DNA of 10,431 bases from Bacteroidota bacterium (GTDB taxonomy: Bacteria; Bacteroidota; Bacteroidia; Bacteroidales; VadinHA17): the NCBI GenBank assembly GCA_021816545.1, contig JAKAXP010000070.1, positions 1 through 10,431 of the forward strand, given 5' to 3'. Position numbers and translations under genes: made by a program. The notes beneath the pieces are model-generated. The model saw only the letters and a program-made list of their open reading frames with translations, did no database searches and had not been told where the DNA came from. Shown in pieces: positions 7,372 through 10,431 of the stretch. Every line of letters begins with the position of its first letter. The stretch's first letter is position 1.

Positions 7372-7402
7372 CAAAGTTAGGAGCTAATCGTTGAAAGACA
7401 AA
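7372..7402 (-). promoter_or_regulatory. Consensus Bacteroidota promoter for the hemerythrin pair
   Basis: On the minus strand TTTG (7399-7402) is followed after exactly 19 bp by TAACTTTG (7372-7379), a full match to the Bacteroidota primary sigma-factor consensus TTTG-N19-21-TAnnTTTG. Transcription would start near 7365, giving a leader of about 15-20 nt before the ATG at 7348. This promoter should drive the hemerythrin and DUF1858-DUF2249 genes, possibly also the lipoprotein. Confidence 0.7.
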
Positions 7403-7506
7403 TTCCGGCCGAAGTTATTGTGGTTCATAAGCCGGTGAGGCGGGAGCTTCCGTGCTCAGGCAGAAGCAGGTGCATGGTTGTCTGTTTTAACTCCGGCAGG
7501 CGGATA

Positions 7507-7578
7507 TCAATAATTTGCTATCCCGCGCTCATCGAATGTGCAGTTCAGCCAGTCACTGCTTATTTCTGCTCCGCACTT
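7507..7578 (-). pseudogene. Relic C-terminal tail of the GNAT gene
   Basis: In the frame running from 7578 to the TGA at 7507-7509 the DNA encodes 23 residues (beginning KCGAEISSDWLNCTF and ending DERGIANY) that match the end of the neighbouring GNAT protein (KCGAEISRDWLNCTF, DEQGIAMY). It has no start and overlaps the true end of the GNAT gene in another frame. It is the downstream unit of a 71-bp tandem duplication. Confidence 0.8.
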
Positions 7579-7649
7579 AAGTACATAGCTATGCCCTGCT
7601 CATCAAATGTGCAGTTCAGCCAGTCACGGCTTATTTCTGCTCCGCACTT
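7507..7649. repeat. 71-bp tandem duplication at the GNAT 3' end
   Basis: Positions 7517-7578 and 7588-7649 match at 57 of 62 bases with a constant offset of 71 bp; weaker codon-level similarity continues to 7507, so the two units are essentially head to tail. Because 71 is not a multiple of three, the GNAT reading frame leaves the first unit and enters the second in a shifted frame, where it stops. Confidence 0.88.
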
Positions 7650-8036
7650 CCTGTAGAAACTGATGGCTGTTTCATTCCAGTCGAGCACCTGCCACCGCAC
7701 CCGCTTGCATCCTTCTTCCTTCGCCTCCTGCATGACCCGGTCCATGAGGGCGGATCCGATTTTCAGACCCCGGTAATCACGGCTGACAATAATATCCTCG
7801 AGGTAAATGGATTTGCCTACCCAGGTGAAGTAGGCGAAGAAATAAAGAGCCATTCCGATTATGCCACGCTCAGGGCTCTCGGCCACGAAGCAGCGGAAGT
7901 GCTCCTTTTCGCGGTGCATCTGTACCACGGTGTTTGTCACGGCATCAGGTGACCGCTCATACTCTGCAAGTTCCTTGATGAGTGCCAGTATTGAAGGGAA
8001 GTCTTCTTCGGTTGCCCTCCTGATTGTATAATTCAT
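7560..8036 (-). CDS. GNAT N-acetyltransferase, SSAT/thialysine-acetyltransferase-like
   Basis: 158 residues forming a complete GNAT domain that transfers acetyl from acetyl-CoA, probably to an amine. The N-terminus IRRATEEDFPSILALIKELA, the stretch YFFAYFTWVGKSIYLEDIIV and the acetyl-CoA loop R-G-L-K-I-G (89-94) resemble the spermidine/spermine and thialysine N-acetyltransferase group, as does DWNETAISFYRKCGAEI, which holds the usual general-acid Tyr (128). The small amine substrate is inferred from this likeness. The final residues (MYLSAEQK) come partly from a 71-bp tandem duplication: the last seven codons, including the stop, lie in the duplicated unit, read in a different frame from the parental one. 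The core fold is untouched, so activity is probably kept. Start ATG 8036 follows AGGGG closely. It lies 121 bp after the NAD(P)-binding gene. Confidence 0.88.
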   Translation of the reverse strand: MNYTIRRATEEDFPSILALIKELAEYERSPDAVTNTVVQMHREKEHFRCFVAESPERGIIGMALYFFAYFTWVGKSIYLEDIIVSRDYRGLKIGSALMDRVMQEAKEEGCKRVRWQVLDWNETAISFYRKCGAEISRDWLNCTFDEQGIAMYLSAEQK

Positions 8037-8128
8037 CCCCTGTTATTTCTTGATTATTGGATTCTTCTACTCCTTGCGGATTTCTTTCCAGACGATCCGC
8101 CGCGGCTGTTTCGCCTGTATTAGCCGAT

Positions 8129-8157
8129 TACCCGGCAGGTTTGTTGATGGCCGGGTA
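8129..8157 (-). terminator. Hairpin directly after the NAD(P)-binding gene
   Basis: TACCCGGC (8129-8136) and GCCGGGTA (8150-8157) form a perfect 8-bp, GC-rich stem with a 13-nt loop, starting at the base after the stop codon of the upstream gene. No T-run follows on the minus strand, so it is not a classical intrinsic terminator; it may protect or end the transcript. Confidence 0.35.
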
Positions 8158-8958
8158 CTAATGTTTGCCGATGAGTGCCATCATTTCCTTGTAGTGATAG
8201 ACCCTGAAGCCCTGTTCTTTCCGTTTCGCGGCAGCGATCATTGCCTTTGCAACATCTGCACCCAGGATGGGCCTGTACTTCGCCGGAAATAGGAAGGATA
8301 GGGGAGAGGTGAAGATTTTGGCAATTTCTTCCGCAAGACGGAATTCTTGCCTTTTACCCATGAGCATTGATGGCCTGAAGACAGAAACTGATGGCAGTCC
8401 CATAGCGGCTGCAGCTTCCTCGGCTTCACCCTTGAACTTAAGGTAGAAGTTGCCACTGCTGGCCGATGCTCCCACGGAGGATACAAGTGAATAATGACTG
8501 CACCCGGCTTCCTGACAGTGGCGGGCTGCATTGACAGGAATATCGAGGTCAACCTTCCGGTAGGCATCCATGTCGCCCTTCACCTTCTTCCGGGTGGTGC
8601 CGACAGCACAGAAGACTGCTTCACTGCCTTTAATTGCGGCACTGAATGCCTCCTGATCATTAAAGTCTATCACGACAACCTCTGCTCCCTGCGGGGCGTT
8701 TCCCGGCACTCTCCGTGTTATAAGGCGGACCCTGGTGAAATGATCATCTTTTGATAGCAGTTCCGCCAGGTGGCCCCCGATCAGGCCGGTGGCACCTATT
8801 ACTGTTGCTGTTCTGCCTTCTGGGGGTTTTGTTCCTGCTGCGAAGTTTGTTGCTGTTGCAGAGTTTGTTGCTGCTGCGGAGTTAGTTCCTGTTGCGGAGT
8901 CAGTTGTTGCTGCGGAGTTTGTTGCTGCTGCGGAGTCAGTTCCTTCTGTTGCGGCCAT
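8158..8958 (-). CDS. Atypical short-chain NAD(P)-binding protein (HTATIP2/TIP30-like) with repeat N-terminus
   Basis: 266 residues. From about residue 49 it is a Rossmann-fold atypical SDR / NAD(P)H-binding protein: nucleotide loop VIGATGLIGG (53-62), TTRKKVKGDMDAYRKVDLDI, SSVGAS (160-165) and a Tyr-x-x-x-Lys pair in YLKFKGEAE (Tyr172, Lys176), then VFRPSMLMGKR. This matches the HTATIP2/YwnB-like group, with oxidoreductase or nucleotide-dependent regulatory roles; the substrate is unknown. The first 47 residues are low complexity (Ala, Thr, Asn, Ser), built of hexapeptides such as AAATNS, AATTDS, ATGTNS and ATATNF, coded by 18-bp tandem repeats. They precede the domain's usual start, and no ATG exists between them and the Rossmann fold, so either they are translated or a non-ATG start is used. 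A -7-like box lies upstream. Confidence 0.87.
   Translation of the reverse strand: MAATEGTDSAAATNSAATTDSATGTNSAAATNSATATNFAAGTKPPEGRTATVIGATGLIGGHLAELLSKDDHFTRVRLITRRVPGNAPQGAEVVVIDFNDQEAFSAAIKGSEAVFCAVGTTRKKVKGDMDAYRKVDLDIPVNAARHCQEAGCSHYSLVSSVGASASSGNFYLKFKGEAEEAAAAMGLPSVSVFRPSMLMGKRQEFRLAEEIAKIFTSPLSFLFPAKYRPILGADVAKAMIAAAKRKEQGFRVYHYKEMMALIGKH
8831..8955. repeat. 18-bp minisatellite, six full units plus a degenerate seventh
   Basis: Units begin at 8831, 8849, 8867, 8885, 8903 and 8921, each near GTTGCTGCTGCGGAGTTT on the plus strand, with a diverged partial unit at 8939-8955. The period is six codons, so unit gain or loss would keep the reading frame of the overlapping minus-strand gene. 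Units differ from each other at several positions. Confidence 0.9.
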
Positions 8959-8979
8959 CGGTTTTCAGTTTTGAGATAT

Positions 8980-8987
8980 CAAAGATA
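8980..8987 (-). promoter_or_regulatory. Possible -7 box for the NAD(P)-binding gene
   Basis: TATCTTTG on the minus strand fits TAnnTTTG and lies about 22 bp before the start codon. No TTTG is found 19-21 bp further upstream (that stretch reads CCGG), so only half of the promoter pattern is present. Confidence 0.3.
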
Positions 8988-9133
8988 ACCAATATCATGA
9001 TCTCTTCCGGCGACGGATTATTTACAATGACTGGCAAAGGTAGCCGACTGATATATGCTTTACCGCCACTGCCGTCCCGATCCGCCATACCGGCGATTCC
9101 GGGATTGATCCACCTCCTTTGTCGGTGCCTCAA

Positions 9134-9156
9134 ACTGCCGACTGGTACTGCCGACT
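9134..9156. repeat. Short direct repeat, 13-bp period, after the deformylase stop
   Basis: ACTGCCGACT occurs at 9134-9143 and 9147-9156, separated by GGT, 6 bp downstream of the stop codon of the deformylase gene. Both copies are perfect 10-mers. The rest of the 204-bp gap (8959-9162) holds nothing else I can support besides the possible -7 box. Confidence 0.6.
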
Positions 9157-9162
9157 ATCCTG

Positions 9163-9648
9163 CTAGGGTTTCCATCGGAACGACTTCGCATCAATGGCCC
9201 GCATCGTACAGAGAATCCCGTTCAAATGGTCATACTCATGCTGGACCAGTTCGGCGAGGTCATCGGTCACACTCCATTCACACTGCTCCCAGTTCTCGTC
9301 ACGGTACCTCAGAGTCAGGCTGCGGTGACGCTTTACCTTAACCAGGAGGTTTGGGAGACACATGCAGTCGTCCCATAGCTCAAACATCTCATCGCTTAGA
9401 TCATATAGCTCGGGGTTGATAATGAGTATCGGCTCCCCGGTATTTATATAGATCACCCTCTTCATTATTCCCAGTTGCGGTGCAGCTATACCCCGGCCGA
9501 AGTGATACTTCGCCCTCACCTCCTCCATTACACTATGGAGATCAGCCATCCATCCGGGAATGAGATGCATCTCACTCTCAAGCACCGGCTCACTCACCTC
9601 GTACAGGATGGGATTCCCTATCAGTAACAGATCATCAAGTTTTTTCAT
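9163..9648 (-). CDS. Divergent peptide deformylase
   Basis: 161 residues of the peptide deformylase family, which removes the formyl group from nascent N-terminal methionine using a metal ion. Motif 1 is GRGIAAPQLG (51-60; usual form GxGxAAPQ). Motif 3 is QHEYDHLNG (136-144), giving metal ligands His137 and His141 and catalytic Glu138. Motif 2, normally EGCLS, reads DDCMC here (93-97), keeping the metal-binding Cys95 but changing the neighbouring residues. Length is somewhat short for the family, and the C-terminus ends soon after motif 3. The core ligands are intact, so it is probably a metalloenzyme, but the altered motif 2 suggests a secondary deformylase or a different substrate rather than the housekeeping enzyme. 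I therefore give no gene symbol. Start ATG 9648 (MKKLDDLLL) is the natural family start. It stands alone, with about 100 bp upstream before the next small ORF. Confidence 0.85.
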   Translation of the reverse strand: MKKLDDLLLIGNPILYEVSEPVLESEMHLIPGWMADLHSVMEEVRAKYHFGRGIAAPQLGIMKRVIYINTGEPILIINPELYDLSDEMFELWDDCMCLPNLLVKVKRHRSLTLRYRDENWEQCEWSVTDDLAELVQHEYDHLNGILCTMRAIDAKSFRWKP

Positions 9649-9748
9649 AGGCCTATGAAGTTTTTTACCCGGAACTGACCGACACTATCCCTGCCGGTGC
9701 AGAAAAAGTCAGAACTTCTTCTGTAATCCATTGTTCCGGTATTATTCA

Positions 9749-9904
9749 TTATTTGAAAAATCTCCCGTAAAGATCAGCCAAATCCACTAACATCATCCCG
9801 GTTTTGTCAAAAAGTTCACCAACACCCAGGGCTGCCCACAGAATCAGAAGTCCCGGCACGATCTTTACTGCATTATGGATGCTGAAACCTGTCATGAAAA
9901 ACAT
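9749..9904 (-). CDS. Candidate small membrane protein, 51 residues
   Basis: ATG 9902-9904 to TAA 9749-9751 encodes 51 residues: MFFMTGFSIHNAVKIVPG, a hydrophobic segment LLILWAALGVGEL (about 19-31), then FDKTGMMLVDLADLYGRFFK. The composition looks like a protein rather than noise: one likely membrane helix, a charged helical tail and an aromatic-basic end. Stop codons close the frame just upstream, so this is the full ORF. I know no family for it and see no ribosome site. A candidate promoter lies about 110-140 bp upstream. It could still be a chance ORF, since its codons lie in a stretch otherwise without genes. Confidence 0.45.
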   Translation of the reverse strand: MFFMTGFSIHNAVKIVPGLLILWAALGVGELFDKTGMMLVDLADLYGRFFK

Positions 9905-10151
9905 CGTTCATTGTTACTGTTTGATAAGCCTGCATCCCAGGCGAATAATGATTGATCCCCGGCGGCGCCGGAATCGATTCATGTGTTCGCAGAAATGCAA
10001 AGAACTTTGAGAGGCAAAGTAAGTAAATAAAAAAATAATATGCAAGAGGGGGTACTGGTTCTAAAGGAAAGAGCTCCGCGGTAATGATGTCATGGCCTGA
10101 TCACCAGGGATGGGGTGCAGGTGCAACAGCGCAAGGGCTGCAACTTCTGAT
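9905..10151. other. Intergenic stretch between the DUF4256 gene and the small ORF
   Basis: No protein-coding frame here looks real. It holds an A/T-rich patch (10021-10041), a candidate promoter, the inverted repeat CAAAGAACTTTG (9998-10009) and a short GC-rich inverted repeat CCGGC-GGC-GCCGG (9959-9971). Nothing resembling a tRNA, riboswitch or attachment site was seen by eye. Confidence 0.5.
10015..10045 (-). promoter_or_regulatory. Candidate promoter upstream of the small membrane ORF
   Basis: On the minus strand TTG (10043-10045) is followed after 20 bp by TTACTTTG (10015-10022), seven of eight matches to TAnnTTTG. Transcription would start near 10008, leaving about 100 nt of leader that begins at the palindrome CAAAGAACTTTG (9998-10009). 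It would read toward the small ORF and the deformylase. Confidence 0.4.
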
Positions 10152-10431
10152 TCAGATTTTCAGTATGCAGCGAAATCCCCTGGCAGCGTAATATGACTGA
10201 GCCCCGTTGTGATAAACAAACACCCTTCCGTACCGGCGGTCACCGAAGATGGCCCCGCCGTTACGGCGTACCTCATCCGGAGTCTTCAGCCAGCTCGAGG
10301 TCTTCAGGTCAAAACTGCCGATCCGCTGCAGGTCAGAATACTGTTCCTCTGTCATTAACTCTGTCCCCATGGCTGATGCCAGATCCACCGCGTTTCCTTC
10401 AGGAATGGCCTCCTTCCTCGATATCTGCCCC
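10152..10431 (-). CDS. DUF4256 protein, C-terminal part (gene runs off the right edge)
   Basis: The frame is open to the right edge and ends at the stop at 10152; 92 residues are visible. The sequence matches the C-terminal part of DUF4256 proteins: GQISRKEAIPEGNAVDLASA, TEEQYSDLQRIGSFDLKTSS, WLKTPDEVRRNGGAIFGDRR and VFVYHNGAQSYYAARGFRC. This family of about 180-190 residues has no known biochemical function and no signal peptide is visible in the part seen. A GTG at 10388 is in frame but is internal, since the family similarity continues through it to the edge. The last residues (RCILKI) close the protein as in relatives. Confidence 0.88.
   Translation of the reverse strand, partial: GQISRKEAIPEGNAVDLASAMGTELMTEEQYSDLQRIGSFDLKTSSWLKTPDEVRRNGGAIFGDRRYGRVFVYHNGAQSYYAARGFRCILKI

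Noticed and set aside
8770..8988. Plus-strand ORF rich in cysteine clusters (CCCC, CSCC), resembling a metal-binding protein.
   Set aside because: It is the reverse-strand reading of the 18-bp minisatellite inside the NAD(P)-binding gene; the cysteines come from GTTGCTGCTGC repeats.
9111..9120. Perfect Shine-Dalgarno-like AAAGGAGGTG on the minus strand.
   Set aside because: The only nearby starts (GTG 9112, ATG 9086) give short or non-protein-like frames, and other genes here do not use strong ribosome sites; probably chance.
8936..9133. 65-residue minus-strand ORF upstream of the NAD(P)-binding gene.
   Set aside because: It overlaps that gene's start and the possible -7 box, is basic and low in structure, and resembles no family.
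9804..10010. 68-residue plus-strand ORF in the gene-poor stretch.
   Set aside because: Arginine-rich, no family likeness, and it is antisense to the more protein-like 51-residue ORF.
1..10431. CRISPR array, tRNA, insertion sequence ends, phage attachment site.
   Set aside because: The direct repeats are too few, coding and without regular unique spacers; no transposase, integrase or cloverleaf sequence was seen by eye.

Overview
The window most likely comes from a member of the Bacteroidota, probably an environmental, Bacteroidales-like anaerobe or facultative anaerobe. Three things point there: a consensus Bacteroidota sigma-factor promoter (TTTG-N19-TAACTTTG) upstream of the hemerythrin gene, weak or absent Shine-Dalgarno sequences at most starts, and the gene families present (DUF998 membrane protein, DUF438/hemerythrin/PAS protein, DUF1858-DUF2249 protein, DUF4256 protein, small outer-membrane barrel). 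The genus cannot be read from the sequence. Every gene I can support lies on the minus strand, so transcription runs from right to left.

Layout, in transcription order from the right edge: the C-terminal part of a DUF4256 protein (runs off the right edge); a gene-poor stretch of about 500 bp with one candidate 51-residue membrane protein and a possible promoter; a divergent peptide deformylase; an atypical short-chain NAD(P)-binding protein with an 18-bp minisatellite expanded in its N-terminus; a GNAT acetyltransferase whose 3' end is tandemly duplicated; a translationally coupled pair made of a DUF438-hemerythrin-PAS protein and a DUF1858-DUF2249 protein; a lipoprotein of unknown family; a small outer-membrane barrel protein whose 3' end is also tandemly duplicated; and a tight four-gene cluster of a DUF998-DUF2007 membrane fusion, an amidohydrolase lipoprotein, a P1-family (DmpA-like) peptidase and a beta-lactamase-fold serine hydrolase that runs off the left edge.

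Two groups make functional sense. The left cluster (about 1-4283) joins three exported hydrolases acting on amide, peptide or ester bonds with a membrane protein; spacing of about 20 bp or less and an ATGA overlap suggest one mRNA for peptide or amide scavenging. The middle pair (5589-7348) joins a di-iron hemerythrin/PAS sensor-like protein to a DUF1858/DUF2249 protein, families often associated with oxygen, nitric oxide or redox responses, behind the best promoter in the window.

I see no CRISPR array, tRNA, rRNA, insertion sequence, phage gene or toxin-antitoxin locus, and no clearly new defence or biosynthetic system. What the gene list does not explain is a set of short tandem duplications: a 54-bp period inside a signal-peptide region, a 55-bp and a 71-bp period at the 3' ends of two genes, an 18-bp minisatellite in a start region and a 13-bp repeat just after the deformylase stop. 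The 71-bp event appears to have rewritten a protein C-terminus.
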